A stretch of 64,000 nucleotides of DNA from RGIG3701 sp030530205 (GCA_030530205.1 JAUMVK010000001.1:124001-188000); one strand, 5' to 3'. Positions 34,017 to 43,540 are shown, counted from the stretch's first letter. The notes: generated from the sequence alone by a model not told the origin. Program-made: numbers and translations.

Positions 34017-34955
34017 TCACTCGGTCATCATTTTTTCAAATTCGTCCGGCGTGAGGGTTATGGTCTCGATGGCACATTGGCTTATGACCCATTTCAGGAC
34101 CTTTTTCTCCATCTGGGCGGCACGGAACATACGAAGAAGTTCCGGATTTGCCTGGTACATTTTCAGGATTTGCGGGGCTTGCGGGCCGTATTGCTGCATC
34201 TCGTCTTTCAGGGCGTTCATTACTTCTTCATCCGAGATGGTCACGCCGTTTGCCTTGGCCATTTCCATCAGAAGCATCCCTTGCCCCGCCCGACGGGCCG
34301 CAATTTTACGGGCGTCATCTTCGGTGATTTCCGAGTCGTGTTTGCGGATCACTTCCATTTCCTGTTCCACGATGTTGGAAGGGGCTTCCACCGGGAAACG
34401 CTCGATCAGCTCATTCATCACCTGATCACGGAGCTGCAGGAACGCCCCCTCCTCGATGTTTTCCTTCATGTGGGCCTCGATCTCGGCACGAAGTTCCGCC
34501 ACGGTATTAAGGCCGAACTGTTTGGCGAAAGTATCGTCCAGGACTGGCGCGGACTTCTGCTTCAGCTCTTTAATAGTGCAGCGGAAAACAGCCATTTTCC
34601 CGGCGAGCGATTTCTCGTGGTAGTCTTCCGGGAAGGGAACGCGGACGTTCACCACTTCACCAACGTTCCGGTTGATGAGCTGATCCTCGAAACCCGGGAT
34701 GAACGAGTTGGATCCGAGTTCCAGCGGGTAATTCTGACCGGCGCCTCCGGGGAATTCTACACCGTCAATCGAACCGACGAAGTCAATAACTGCCACATCA
34801 CCTTTGCGGGTCGGGCGGATGAGTAAAACCGGCTTGAGCTGCGGATGCGTCGCGGCAAGATGTTCCAGAGCGGCGTTTACGTCACTTTCCTCCGGGACGG
34901 TCGTGTATTTTTTGAGGGCGATGTTTTTCAGGTCTTCAATCTTGGGAATATTCAT
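34017..34955 (-). CDS. Trigger-factor-like chaperone lacking the ribosome-binding domain
   Basis: 312 residues. Residues 1-40 match the linker after the ribosome-binding domain of trigger factor. An FKBP-type peptidyl-prolyl isomerase domain follows at about 45-135 (GDVAVIDFVGSIDGVEFPGG, LELGSNSFIPGFEDQLI) and then the helical C-terminal chaperone domain (LRDQVMNELIERFPVEAPSN, VEQEM). Typical trigger factor is about 430 residues; the missing part is the N-terminal domain with the GFRxGKxP ribosome signature. No frame upstream supplies it, because another gene ends 34 nt away. It may act as a ribosome-independent chaperone or a paralogue to a full-length copy elsewhere. Confidence 0.85.
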   Translation of the reverse strand: MNIPKIEDLKNIALKKYTTVPEESDVNAALEHLAATHPQLKPVLLIRPTRKGDVAVIDFVGSIDGVEFPGGAGQNYPLELGSNSFIPGFEDQLINRNVGEVVNVRVPFPEDYHEKSLAGKMAVFRCTIKELKQKSAPVLDDTFAKQFGLNTVAELRAEIEAHMKENIEEGAFLQLRDQVMNELIERFPVEAPSNIVEQEMEVIRKHDSEITEDDARKIAARRAGQGMLLMEMAKANGVTISDEEVMNALKDEMQQYGPQAPQILKMYQANPELLRMFRAAQMEKKVLKWVISQCAIETITLTPDEFEKMMTE

Positions 34956-34989
34956 TTGGATTCCATTCTTTTTTGTGGGAAGTGAATTA

Positions 34990-37944
34990 TTACTTCATCT
35001 GATTGATCATCATTTCGAGCTGCTTCATCTTCTTGATCTGCGCGCCTTTTGCGTGGCCGCGAGCTGTATTCAGCATCTGGTTGGCGTCGATTTTCTTGCC
35101 GCGCTGAACGCAGTCAACACCCATGGCGATGGCACAGTTGGCGAAATCAAATTCCGACCGTGCAGGCGGATCCGCATTTTTCAGGAAGTCCAGACGTTCC
35201 TGGTAAGTGTCGCGCTGGTAGAATATTTCATGCACCATGTACCCCTGGCAGGCGACTTCGTAGGAATTGGTTTCTTTGCCGAGGCGCGTCGCTTCTTCAG
35301 CCGCAACATAGGCGGTGGCCGAAGGAGTTTTGGAATTCTGGGCCAACTTGAGGAATTTTTCAGCCAGTTTGCGCTTGCTCTGCGGATCGTCTTTGGCATA
35401 GTCGTTGGCGTATTCTTTCTTCAGGTCTTCCAGAGCTTTGTCGTGGTCGCTCCCAATAGGAATGGTACGCTGTTCAATGGGCTTGCCGCCGCGTCCAATA
35501 ACAGGCATCTGATTCGGACGCTTTCCGGAATCAATGATCGGAACTTCCAGTTCAGCCATCAGAACATCCACATCGTCTTTCAGGTTGGAGTCTTTGCTGG
35601 CAGCTTTTTCCCAGTAGGACTTGGCCTTGGTACGGTCTCCCTCCGGGTCCATCGCGAGGTATGTCCCGTAAAGGAGGTAATCGTCCGCTTCTTTAAGATG
35701 TTCGGAAACGAGGAACTCAACGAGTTTGGGATTCAGATTGTCAGTGGTATAGGTGAAATTCTGCCCCTCGTCACGAATCATGAGTTTATTAGGAGCGGAT
35801 TCCACCACGCCGATTTCTTTTCCGTTGGCTTTCAGGGTCGTGCCAGGGGTGAAATTCCCCATACGGTTTCCGATGCCCTTAACGAAGAGGTCCATGTAGT
35901 TCGTAATCAACTGAAGGCGAGCCGCTTCCGTTTTTTCTTCATCGGATTGGGCGATTTTTTCGAGCTGCTCCATCGAACGTTTGGCCTGGGCCATACGCTG
36001 CCAGCCGAGTTCCTGACGCAGAGCGTTGGAAATCTGCTTCCACTCGTTTTCATGACGTTCCTTGGCCAGAGCCTCTTCCTTGGCTTTCTTTTCAGCGTCT
36101 TCAGCTTCTTCTTTGGCTTTTGCCTCGGAGTCTTTTTCACCCTTGGCCAGTTTGTTCTTCTTCTTTGAAGAACCTTCACCGGTTGAAGCGTCTTTTTTCT
36201 CTTTTTCTCCATCGGAGGAGTCCGCCACTTCTGCGGGAGCGGCTTTTTCTTCCTCTAGCTTGGCGAGTTCCGGCTGCGGCTCCGACTCGGTCTGATCAAC
36301 CTGAGGTTTCGGGGTGAACTCGGCAAGGATCGCGTCCGCCTCTTTACGATCATTTTCGGAACCTTTTTCCTTGACTGTATCGAGGAGCCCCACCGCTTTG
36401 TCACGATCACAGTCCGGGGAAAGGAACTCGAAAACAGAGTAACTCAGAGCGGGAACGACTTTGCCGTCCTCGACCTGTTTGGCGAATTGGTGGCGGTAAA
36501 TAATATCGTACAAATTATGGCCGTGGCTCGTCGGATTCTCTTTGGTGAACTTGACGTTTTTCCCTTCGATTCGAATGATGATTCGTTTGTCGGAGGCTTC
36601 CACAAGCCCGTACTCACCATCACAGAGTTCCGCGGGGACTTTCCCCTTGAGGGCCGTCAGGGACTCCATCATTTCATTGTAGAAAAGTTCGGCATATTTC
36701 AAAACGAGCTGCAAACGTCCAACCCGTTCAGAGTTTTCCTCGGAAAGATTCATTTTTGAGGCTTTGCTCAGCATTTGATCAGCCTCTTTGTATTCCTGTT
36801 TCCTGATGGCGCTCAAAATCGCGTCAAAATCAGGAGTTTCCTGATTCGCCACATCGGCTGCAAACTCGGGTTCACTGGCCGAGGTGTCTTCTTCCGGTGT
36901 TTCCTCTGACGCTGGGGCAGTTTCGGGTTGAGTGGTAGGAGTGGGTGTTTCGGGAGCGAGGGGGTTGTTCACATTGACCGCGACCGTACCGTCTTCCTGA
37001 ACAGCGACTTCGATCGGCTTCCTCTTGTTCATCAGCATAAAAGCCAAAACCGCCACAATGAGCAGACCAACCACCGCGATGATATTACGCTGCATGGCTG
37101 TGGGGCCGCTTTGGGATTTACGGCCTTTGGCAGAGGATTTAGCTGAACCTTTGGCCGAGGATTTTGGTGAAGAGGAGAAGGAAGGAACCGGAGAGCCAGA
37201 AGCCGCTGCCTTGGCTTTATTACCTGCAAAAAGATCCGCTCCCCCCAAAGGATTCGCGGCTTGAGCTGGCGCAGGGGCAACTGTGGGTTGTTGTTGGACC
37301 ACAGGCTGGGGCTGAACTACGGGCTGGGGTTGAACAACAGGCTGTTGCGCAACGACTCCCTGCGGAATCGGTTGGGGCATTGGCTGCGGCTGCACCGGCT
37401 GCTGAGGCATCATGCCAGGCTGCTGATACATACCGGGGTACATTCCGGGTTGCATACCGGGGTAAGCGCCGGGTTGGACGTACATGCCCGGTTGCATTCC
37501 AGGCTGCATATACATACCGGGGTACATTCCAGGCTGAACAGGATACATTCCAGGCTGCATGCCGGGGTACATGCCGGGTTGACCAGGATACATTCCAGGG
37601 TACGCACCGGGCTGCGGCTGTACCTGAGCCTGCGGGTCCTGCTGAGGCGCTCCGGGTGCTGGGCCGGACGCGGGAACCGGGTGCTTTGCATCATAATCCG
37701 CTTTATATTTTGGATTGCACAGGCAGTTTTTAGCGACCTGAATTTCCGTAAGCATTTGATTCCATTCAGGGAAATGACCATCCGGCCCGATTTTTTGGAC
37801 TTTTGCCGTCATTTCTTCGACAGCAGCGGCGATTTTTTGAACGTCTTTCTCGCCATGCGAAAGTCCCAGAAGTTCATAGTATGTTTCGGGTTTTTCTTTG
37901 CCAGTAAAACCAAGCCAATGAGAATAAGGATTAAAATCGCTCAC
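34990..37944 (-). CDS. J-like-domain membrane protein with PGMYPGMQ repeats
   Basis: 984 residues. The N-terminus (FNPYSHWLGF, TYYELLGLSHG, NPKYKADYDAKHP) is the planctomycete J-like domain, which keeps the J fold ends but lacks the HPD triad. Residues about 85-215 are a Pro/Gly/Met/Tyr/Gln-rich repeat region (PGMYPGMQPGMYPGQ-like units) followed by Gln/Pro stretches. One membrane segment at about 285-305 (IIAVVGLLIVAVLAFMLM) is followed by acidic and Lys/Glu-rich coiled regions with two related blocks (NYMDLFVKGIGNRMGNFTPG and its counterpart near LKYAELFYNEMMESL). The trigger-factor-like gene follows 34 nt downstream. Probably a membrane scaffold; function unknown. Confidence 0.8.
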   Translation of the reverse strand: MSDFNPYSHWLGFTGKEKPETYYELLGLSHGEKDVQKIAAAVEEMTAKVQKIGPDGHFPEWNQMLTEIQVAKNCLCNPKYKADYDAKHPVPASGPAPGAPQQDPQAQVQPQPGAYPGMYPGQPGMYPGMQPGMYPVQPGMYPGMYMQPGMQPGMYVQPGAYPGMQPGMYPGMYQQPGMMPQQPVQPQPMPQPIPQGVVAQQPVVQPQPVVQPQPVVQQQPTVAPAPAQAANPLGGADLFAGNKAKAAASGSPVPSFSSSPKSSAKGSAKSSAKGRKSQSGPTAMQRNIIAVVGLLIVAVLAFMLMNKRKPIEVAVQEDGTVAVNVNNPLAPETPTPTTQPETAPASEETPEEDTSASEPEFAADVANQETPDFDAILSAIRKQEYKEADQMLSKASKMNLSEENSERVGRLQLVLKYAELFYNEMMESLTALKGKVPAELCDGEYGLVEASDKRIIIRIEGKNVKFTKENPTSHGHNLYDIIYRHQFAKQVEDGKVVPALSYSVFEFLSPDCDRDKAVGLLDTVKEKGSENDRKEADAILAEFTPKPQVDQTESEPQPELAKLEEEKAAPAEVADSSDGEKEKKDASTGEGSSKKKNKLAKGEKDSEAKAKEEAEDAEKKAKEEALAKERHENEWKQISNALRQELGWQRMAQAKRSMEQLEKIAQSDEEKTEAARLQLITNYMDLFVKGIGNRMGNFTPGTTLKANGKEIGVVESAPNKLMIRDEGQNFTYTTDNLNPKLVEFLVSEHLKEADDYLLYGTYLAMDPEGDRTKAKSYWEKAASKDSNLKDDVDVLMAELEVPIIDSGKRPNQMPVIGRGGKPIEQRTIPIGSDHDKALEDLKKEYANDYAKDDPQSKRKLAEKFLKLAQNSKTPSATAYVAAEEATRLGKETNSYEVACQGYMVHEIFYQRDTYQERLDFLKNADPPARSEFDFANCAIAMGVDCVQRGKKIDANQMLNTARGHAKGAQIKKMKQLEMMINQMK

Positions 37945-38020
37945 AGTTATGCCCCGGAATCTTGTTTGAAATAATTGAAAAAATAGTGAGGTCTGTTGAA
38001 AAACAGTCCCTTTTTAAAGA

Positions 38021-38048
38021 ATTATACCACGAGAGAAATTTTCTGCAA
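38021..38048 (-). promoter_or_regulatory. Sigma-70 promoter of the J-like gene
   Basis: On the minus strand: TTGCAG (38048-38043), 16-nt spacer, TATAAT (38026-38021) with preceding CGTGG. It lies about 75 nt before the ATG at 37944. Confidence 0.6.
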
Positions 38049-38101
38049 GAGTGGGACAGGGAATTTTTTGGTTTTTTTTCAGATTTTTTTCCTCCCGGGG
38101 A

Positions 38102-38130
38102 TTTACGAATCAATTTAAATATGGTATAAT
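38102..38130 (+). promoter_or_regulatory. Promoter of the ThuA-like gene
   Basis: TTTACG (38102-38107), 17-nt spacer, TATAAT (38125-38130) preceded by TGG (extended -10). The 300-nt spacer 37945-38244 holds this and the divergent promoter; nothing else was recognised. Confidence 0.55.
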
Positions 38131-38244
38131 CAGGTAAATTAGGGGATTGGAAAGCGTGACCAATTTCCTGGATCAAACTCCAGGATCCCTCGAAAATTTT
38201 GTTCTTTCATGACATTTCCTTTGGCTGAAGATTCGTGGACTCCT

Positions 38245-39009
38245 ATGAAAAGAATATTTTTGATTTCGGCAGTTTTATTTGTTTTCTTCGCGGGTACACT
38301 TCAGGCCAAACCCTTGGCCGCGATTATCGTCAGCGATGACCACTACCATGCGGATACGCTGTTTCCCGAGCTGGCTCCGTGGCTTGAGGAAAATTATGGG
38401 ATCGAAACCGTCATTATTCACGGGCACGGCGGCGGTGATTTTGAGAATATGGACCGGCTGAAAGACGCGGATGTCGCGCTTCTGTTCATACGCCGTATTT
38501 CGCCCAAAACGGAGCAGCTGGAAATGTTCAAGGACTTCCTGAAGGCGGGGAAGCCGTTGATCGCGTTCCGAACGGCGAGCCATGCTTTCTCATTATCTTT
38601 TGATGGTTCGAAAAAGCCCGAGCCCGGGCATGCCGAGTGGAGGGAATTCGATGCGCTGGTTCTGGGAGGCAACTACCACAATCACGGGCCGAATGATTCA
38701 GGAACCGAGGTCGAAACCATGGAAGTTGCCGAAAATCACCCGATTTTCAAGGGTATGGACCTGAAACCATACCATTCAAACGGGTCGCTGTATTTTACGC
38801 TTCCGATCGATGAAAAGGCAATACTCTTCCAGACCGGAAAGGTCTTCGAGCGCACGGAGCCGCTCACATGGCTGCGAACCAACCCGTGGGGAGGAAAAGT
38901 CCTTTACACCGGGCTGGGGCATTGGGACGATTTCAAGGATGAACGGTTTCGCAAGATGGTCGGAAACGCGATCCTGTTCCTCTGCGGCAAAACAGATGAC
39001 TCGAAATAA
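38245..39009 (+). CDS. Exported ThuA-like protein (trehalose utilisation domain)
   Basis: 254 residues from the ATG at 38245, with a signal peptide (RIFLISAVLFVFFAGTLQA). The body is a ThuA-type class I glutamine-amidotransferase-like fold: IIVSDDHYHADTLFPELAPW, the LKDADVALLFIRRISPK strand and the LKAGKPLIAFRTASHAF segment, where amidotransferases have the nucleophile elbow; then the PLTWLRTNPWGGKVLYTGLGHWDDF motif common in ThuA proteins. The role is not established; in planctomycetes such exported proteins are linked to sugar metabolism by context. The ATG at 38209 was rejected because it would put 12 residues before the signal. Confidence 0.8.
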   Translation: MKRIFLISAVLFVFFAGTLQAKPLAAIIVSDDHYHADTLFPELAPWLEENYGIETVIIHGHGGGDFENMDRLKDADVALLFIRRISPKTEQLEMFKDFLKAGKPLIAFRTASHAFSLSFDGSKKPEPGHAEWREFDALVLGGNYHNHGPNDSGTEVETMEVAENHPIFKGMDLKPYHSNGSLYFTLPIDEKAILFQTGKVFERTEPLTWLRTNPWGGKVLYTGLGHWDDFKDERFRKMVGNAILFLCGKTDDSK

Positions 39010-39036
39010 AATCCCCTGCAAATTGACAAAAGCCTG

Positions 39037-39075
39037 AAGAGAGGAACTATTTTAAGGTCCTCTCTTTTGTTTTTT
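39037..39075 (+). terminator. Intrinsic terminator after the ThuA-like gene
   Basis: AAGAGAGGA (39037-39045) pairs with TCCTCTCTT (39058-39066), followed by TTGTTTTTT. Confidence 0.8.
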
Positions 39076-39137
39076 ACGGGGCAGAAAAAGTTTTTTTCTT
39101 TTTTTCAGAATTTTCTCAAAAAATGCCTTTGGGTGTC

Positions 39138-39165
39138 TTGCAATTTTTTTAAAGTTGGTTAAACT
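39138..39165 (+). promoter_or_regulatory. Probable promoter of the HEAT-repeat gene
   Basis: TTGCAA (39138-39143), 16-nt spacer, TAAACT (39160-39165), about 50 nt upstream of the start. The -10 box is weak. Confidence 0.4.
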
Positions 39166-39212
39166 AAAGGAAAAGAGTGTTTCACCAGTCTATCTCAAAA
39201 TTGGAGAAAAAA

Positions 39213-41489
39213 ATGCTAAAACTCAACTGTTCCCACCTGTTGGCCCTCCTTTTCGCGGTGATTCTGACCGGCTCACTGTATGCCGAAATCGATAACGCGA
39301 AGAAACAAGAGATCATTGACGCCACCTCGGACGCCGTCCTGATCGAAGCGATCCAGGCCCCTGGCGACGACGCGGACGCGATTTTCATGAAAATGCTCGC
39401 CTGCAAACGTCTGGCTGTTCTCGGAACCGCCAAGGCAGTGCCGGCTCTCGAAAAGATGCTTCCGAACGAAAAACTCAACCACGCGGCCCGGTACGCCCTC
39501 GAGGAAATGCCTTGCCCGGAAGCTGCCCAGGCGCTTCTGCGCGGCGTGAAGAATCTCGACGGTAAAGTCTGCGTCGGGTGCATTCAGTCCGTCGGGTTTG
39601 TGAAACCAGCTGAGGCGGTCGCTGTGCTGAAAGAAAAGTACGCCGGCTGCAAGTGCCCGAAGACACGCAAAGCGATTTACGCCGCGATGGGAATGATCGC
39701 TTCCGACGAGGCGATCGCGTTCCTGCTGGACCGTATGGCCAAACCTGTTGAGGAAGACGTTCACGTCCAGATGGGACTGGGTGATGCGATCCTGGACGCG
39801 GCGGAAAATCTCGAAAAGGCCGGCGAATACGCGAAAGCCGAAGCAATTTATGACGCCTGTGTGAACCCGTCTTTCCCGGTTTTCCTCCAGAAAGCCGCTT
39901 CTTACCACGCGATCCTCGTCAGGAAAAATCATGCTGGCGAACTTCTTGTGAGCAAAATGTTCTCGCCGAAGGAATGCTGCTTCACCGGCGGCTTGAAGAC
40001 CATCCGTGAGTTCAGCGCTGCGGACGGAGAAACTATCACGAAGGCTGTACTCGCGATTCTCGACAAACTTCCGGCTGACCGTCAGTCGCTCGTTCTCATG
40101 GCGCTCGCGGATCGTAAAGACGCTCCCAGTCAGAAACTGGTTTTCCCGGTTCTTCTCGCGAAAGTCGCCAATCCGGAAACTCAGCTTGCTGCCGTGCGAG
40201 GCCTGATCAAGCTCGGAGGGCTGGACGCTGTGAAAACCTTTGACGCCGTTGCCGCTCAGGCTGAAAATGCAGACGCGGAAACTGTGAAATATGGGATCTT
40301 GATGTTCGCCGCTCTGCCGGAAGGTCCTGTGGACGCGAAACTCCTGCAGATTCTGAAAACGACCGACTTTAAGGAAGTGAAGCCTGAACTGGCTGTTGCG
40401 TTCTTCAAGGTGCTTGAGCTGCGCCGTATCGTCGCTGCCGGGCCGGACATTGTGCGTGTTGCGAATACGGAGGGTCTGGACGGTTCTGTCCGTGACGCTG
40501 CTCTTTATGCTTTGGCGGACATTGTGACGCTTGAAAGCCTGAATCTGCTTGTGGACGCGCTGTCGAATGAGAAGGATGACCAGAAAGCGAGCTGGATCCT
40601 TCGTTCCGCCTGCACCCGTCTGCCGCGGGAAGAGTGCGCCACTCAGGTTTCCAAACTCTTCTTTGAATCCAAATCAACGGAAGAACAGCTGAAAATGCTG
40701 ACCCTCCTGAAGCAGATCGGTGGTCCGGGCGCTTTGACTACGGTGGTTAAGGCATGCTGGAACGAAGGCACGATGGACGCCGCGACGCAGGTCCTTGGCT
40801 CGTGGAACTCGCCGGACGATGCGGAAGCGGTCGCCGCCGCCAGTCTGAAACTGGCCAAAGAAGCGCCGGAACATTACGCGATTCGTGGGATCCGCAGTTA
40901 CATTCGTATCCCGCGTCAGTTCGACCTTCCGAGTGCGAAAAAGTTTGAAATGTGCAAAATCGCTTTCGAGACGGCCAAACGTGACAGCGAAAAGAAGTTG
41001 ATTTTCGAGGTCTTCAAGCGCATGATCGAAGTGGAGAGTGCGAAAGAAGCGATGAGCTACGCTGAAAACCCGGCATTCCGTGAAGACGCCTGCGCCGCGT
41101 GCGTTGCGATTGCGCAGAAGTTCCAGGGCCAGTCGAGCGCCTTGGTCGCGCTTCTGAAGAAAGCTCAGGAAATGACCCAGAACGAGCAGTTGAAGAAAGA
41201 CGCGCAGAACGTGATCGACCGTCTGGAAGCAATGGCGAAGGCCTGCCCGCTGGAAATCATCTCGGCCCGTTATGGCGCTGAGAATACGTGGAAGGACGTG
41301 ACGGGAATTGTGACGGGGCACTTCAATGGGAAAGCCGGATTGGGGATTTCAGCCGGAAACACCCTTTTCGGTGATGTGTATCCGGGCCACGTGAAAACGA
41401 CTGAAATCGTTGTGAAGTTCCGTGATTCTGGTGAGACCAGAACGATCATTTTCAAGGAAAATGCTCCGATCGTTCTGCCGATCAAATAA
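39213..41489 (+). CDS. Exported HEAT-repeat protein
   Basis: 758 residues from the ATG at 39213, which follows GGAG by 7 nt; the frame extends to a GTG at 39177 but that would precede the signal peptide HLLALLFAVILTGSLYA. Most of the protein is helix-turn-helix HEAT repeats (AVPALEKMLPNEKLNHAARY and AAVRGLIKLGGLDAVKT), so it is a scaffold or binding surface. The last 90 residues (LEIISARYGAENTWKDVTGI ... ) form a small beta domain also seen at the C-terminus of other planctomycete proteins. Flanked by promoter and terminator, so it is monocistronic. Partner unknown. Confidence 0.8.
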   Translation: MLKLNCSHLLALLFAVILTGSLYAEIDNAKKQEIIDATSDAVLIEAIQAPGDDADAIFMKMLACKRLAVLGTAKAVPALEKMLPNEKLNHAARYALEEMPCPEAAQALLRGVKNLDGKVCVGCIQSVGFVKPAEAVAVLKEKYAGCKCPKTRKAIYAAMGMIASDEAIAFLLDRMAKPVEEDVHVQMGLGDAILDAAENLEKAGEYAKAEAIYDACVNPSFPVFLQKAASYHAILVRKNHAGELLVSKMFSPKECCFTGGLKTIREFSAADGETITKAVLAILDKLPADRQSLVLMALADRKDAPSQKLVFPVLLAKVANPETQLAAVRGLIKLGGLDAVKTFDAVAAQAENADAETVKYGILMFAALPEGPVDAKLLQILKTTDFKEVKPELAVAFFKVLELRRIVAAGPDIVRVANTEGLDGSVRDAALYALADIVTLESLNLLVDALSNEKDDQKASWILRSACTRLPREECATQVSKLFFESKSTEEQLKMLTLLKQIGGPGALTTVVKACWNEGTMDAATQVLGSWNSPDDAEAVAAASLKLAKEAPEHYAIRGIRSYIRIPRQFDLPSAKKFEMCKIAFETAKRDSEKKLIFEVFKRMIEVESAKEAMSYAENPAFREDACAACVAIAQKFQGQSSALVALLKKAQEMTQNEQLKKDAQNVIDRLEAMAKACPLEIISARYGAENTWKDVTGIVTGHFNGKAGLGISAGNTLFGDVYPGHVKTTEIVVKFRDSGETRTIIFKENAPIVLPIK

Positions 41490-41523
41490 TCGTCACGAAA
41501 TGACGGTTTAGCCGAAGACCAAG

Positions 41524-41593
41524 AGGTTTTTGCGGAGGAAATCAGGAGAAAGTTTTGAAGGTTTTTCCTGAGCCTCCTCAAAAACCTTTTTTT
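41524..41593 (+). terminator. Long hairpin terminator after the HEAT-repeat gene
   Basis: AGGTTTTTG (41524-41532) pairs with CAAAAACCT (41579-41587), with inner GAGGA/TCCTC and AGGAG-type pairing, followed by a run of seven T. Confidence 0.75.
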
Positions 41594-41628
41594 GTTTCAT
41601 TCCTGTAAACATTTTTCTCCCAAGATTT

Positions 41629-42792
41629 ATGAAGCTCCTTTGCCTGATTCTTCTGCTTGCGCTTTTTTCTGGCTGCAAATCGTCTGAAGGACCGATTTTT
41701 GCCGAGGTTGAGGGGAATTCCATGCTTCCGGAGCTTCACGGACGAGCGATTTATGAAACGTGTCCGAAATGTGGGTTTCACGGTCTTCGGTGCCCGACCG
41801 GAACATCCGTCTGCCCGAATTGCGGCTGGCTGACTCTCGAAAAAGAACGCGAAACTCTTCCGTATGAGGTTAGGCCCGCCGACCGTTTACGAGTCGTTCC
41901 CCAGGAAAAATACGCTCACGATGATCTGGTCGTGGTCGTTCCCAGTTCTGAAATTGGCCCGGTGGTGAAGCGGGTCGTGGGCGTTCCCGGCGATCGTCTG
42001 GAAGTTCGCGACGGGGCACTTTTTCGGAACGGAAAACGTGTGGTCCACACTCTTGAGACCTGGCTCAAAACACGGATTTTGGTCTTTAACGACGATTTCC
42101 GGCCCGAAGGTCGAAGCCGCTGGAAGGTTTCTGAACCACAAACAGATCAGCCGAGAGCAGGTTGGGAACTGGAAAGCGGCGGGGATGCGCTGACATACGA
42201 GCACGAAACCGCCCGGTTTACGTCCGACGGCTGCCGCTTTGTTCCCGGCCCGATTACAAGCCAGCGGGCGGAAAACGGAACCTTGTTTCCCGCTTCTGCG
42301 ATCCGGTTTCCGAAGGAATTCATGCTGGAATTTGAAGCGGAATTTGGGACAGACGAGAACGAAGGGTGTATTTGCGTGACGTTTCCAACGTTTCGTCTCA
42401 CGTGGAAAGGGAATCGCAGCAAAGGACGAAAGACGAGATTCATCTTTTCGACGCTCGACGGTTTACCGCGTCTCTGGATCAATGGGAGGCCTGTTCCGTC
42501 AGCAGAAATGGAGGCGGAAAAGGGCGATTTTGGAACGATTCAAGTCCGTAATTTAGCCGGTGAAATGGTTGCGCTGCGTCACCTTGTGCTCTGGCGAGGA
42601 GAAATCTGGGAAGATTTTTCCGCAAATTACCACAATTTTACGAAAAAAGAGAAAAATTTAGTTGCATTTGACTGTGGGTCGGAGTATTATATAATCGGAA
42701 ATAATTTATTCGTGAGTGAGGACAGTAGAGTCTGGGGAGGTATTTCCCCGCGTCAAATCCTGGGAAGAGCCACTTTAATTAATAATGAATAA
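41629..42792 (+). CDS. Signal-peptidase-I-like lipoprotein with zinc-ribbon and beta-domain insertions
   Basis: 387 residues. The signal is a lipoprotein type (LLALFSGCKSS, Cys16). An S26 peptidase core is split in three: the Ser box EGNSMLPEL with S31, the Lys box VVKRVVGVPGD with K114, and the C-terminal GNNLFVSEDSRVWGGI box. These supply the Ser-Lys dyad of LepB-type enzymes. Between the first two boxes lies a zinc-ribbon-like segment (CPKCG at 45-49 and CPNCG at 62-66, with an extra Cys55), and between the last two about 220 residues that look like a beta-sandwich (FNDDFRPEGRSRWKV). Ordinary LepB has neither insertion and is not a lipoprotein. It may be a membrane-anchored processing protease or an inactive relative; the dyad is intact. 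Confidence 0.8.
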   Translation: MKLLCLILLLALFSGCKSSEGPIFAEVEGNSMLPELHGRAIYETCPKCGFHGLRCPTGTSVCPNCGWLTLEKERETLPYEVRPADRLRVVPQEKYAHDDLVVVVPSSEIGPVVKRVVGVPGDRLEVRDGALFRNGKRVVHTLETWLKTRILVFNDDFRPEGRSRWKVSEPQTDQPRAGWELESGGDALTYEHETARFTSDGCRFVPGPITSQRAENGTLFPASAIRFPKEFMLEFEAEFGTDENEGCICVTFPTFRLTWKGNRSKGRKTRFIFSTLDGLPRLWINGRPVPSAEMEAEKGDFGTIQVRNLAGEMVALRHLVLWRGEIWEDFSANYHNFTKKEKNLVAFDCGSEYYIIGNNLFVSEDSRVWGGISPRQILGRATLINNE

Positions 42793-43480
42793 TTTAGCCG
42801 TAATTATTCCGTATCATTCCACGCCTGCCGAATTGGAAAGTTCGCTTCTTTCCCTGTTGGAAAATCGTCCGGAGAATTGCGAGATTTGTGTCGTATTAAA
42901 TCAGCCATACGAAAATATTTACGAATTAAGCGACGATGAAGTCCATTTCCTGAATGCTCCGAAGGAAATGTCGGCGGAGAACAACGCGATTTTAGCCTGT
43001 ATGCGACTGGGGCTGGCAGCCTGTGACTCGACGTACGTCTATATGATGCCCGCTGGCGTTCAGTTTCAGTCGGAATGGCTCGGAGCCTTGGAATTTCTGG
43101 ATCAGAACGAGGAATTGAAGGCTTTTTTTCTCGACGCAGATCTGACGCAGGGAGGTTTTTTCAGAAAGGCTTTTCTGGAATCCTTTCTTCAGAGTTCAGA
43201 GATTTCCGATCTCATCGCGGACACGGATACAGAATGCTTTACGAATTTGGTGACGCTCATGCAGGATGCGGAACTCCCTTGCGGTTTGTTGGAAATTGAG
43301 ATCACCGACGAAAATACAGAAGACGAACCGGAGCTGGAAAATCCGAGCCTTGAGCGGGAAACCGAGCCGGAAACGGAAATTCCGCTCAAACCCGAACTGC
43401 CGCAAAAGCCATTTGTGAGGAGTAAAACGGGTCTGTGGACTCACTTTTGTGAGTTGATTCGGCGTTTTTTTAAATCGTGA
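42785..43480 (+). CDS. Short glycosyltransferase-2-like protein
   Basis: 231 residues overlapping the previous gene by 8 nt, so translationally coupled. The N-terminus has the GT-A pattern (LAVIIPYHSTPAELESSLLS, ENCEICVVLN, TYVYMMPAGVQFQSEWLGAL), but the usual DxD metal site is not clear and the protein is much shorter than normal GT2 enzymes. Residues 170-205 are Glu/Pro-rich and the end (WTHFCELIRRFFKS) is an amphipathic basic helix that could bind membrane. It may be a degenerate or specialised transferase; the coupling to the signal-peptidase-like lipoprotein suggests a joint envelope role, which is inference. Confidence 0.55.
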   Translation: MNNLAVIIPYHSTPAELESSLLSLLENRPENCEICVVLNQPYENIYELSDDEVHFLNAPKEMSAENNAILACMRLGLAACDSTYVYMMPAGVQFQSEWLGALEFLDQNEELKAFFLDADLTQGGFFRKAFLESFLQSSEISDLIADTDTECFTNLVTLMQDAELPCGLLEIEITDENTEDEPELENPSLERETEPETEIPLKPELPQKPFVRSKTGLWTHFCELIRRFFKS

Positions 43481-43540
43481 AAACGCTGATTGCGTTGAAT
43501 TTTAAGAAGTTCTTCATTTCTTTTTCCCGAGAATAATTTC

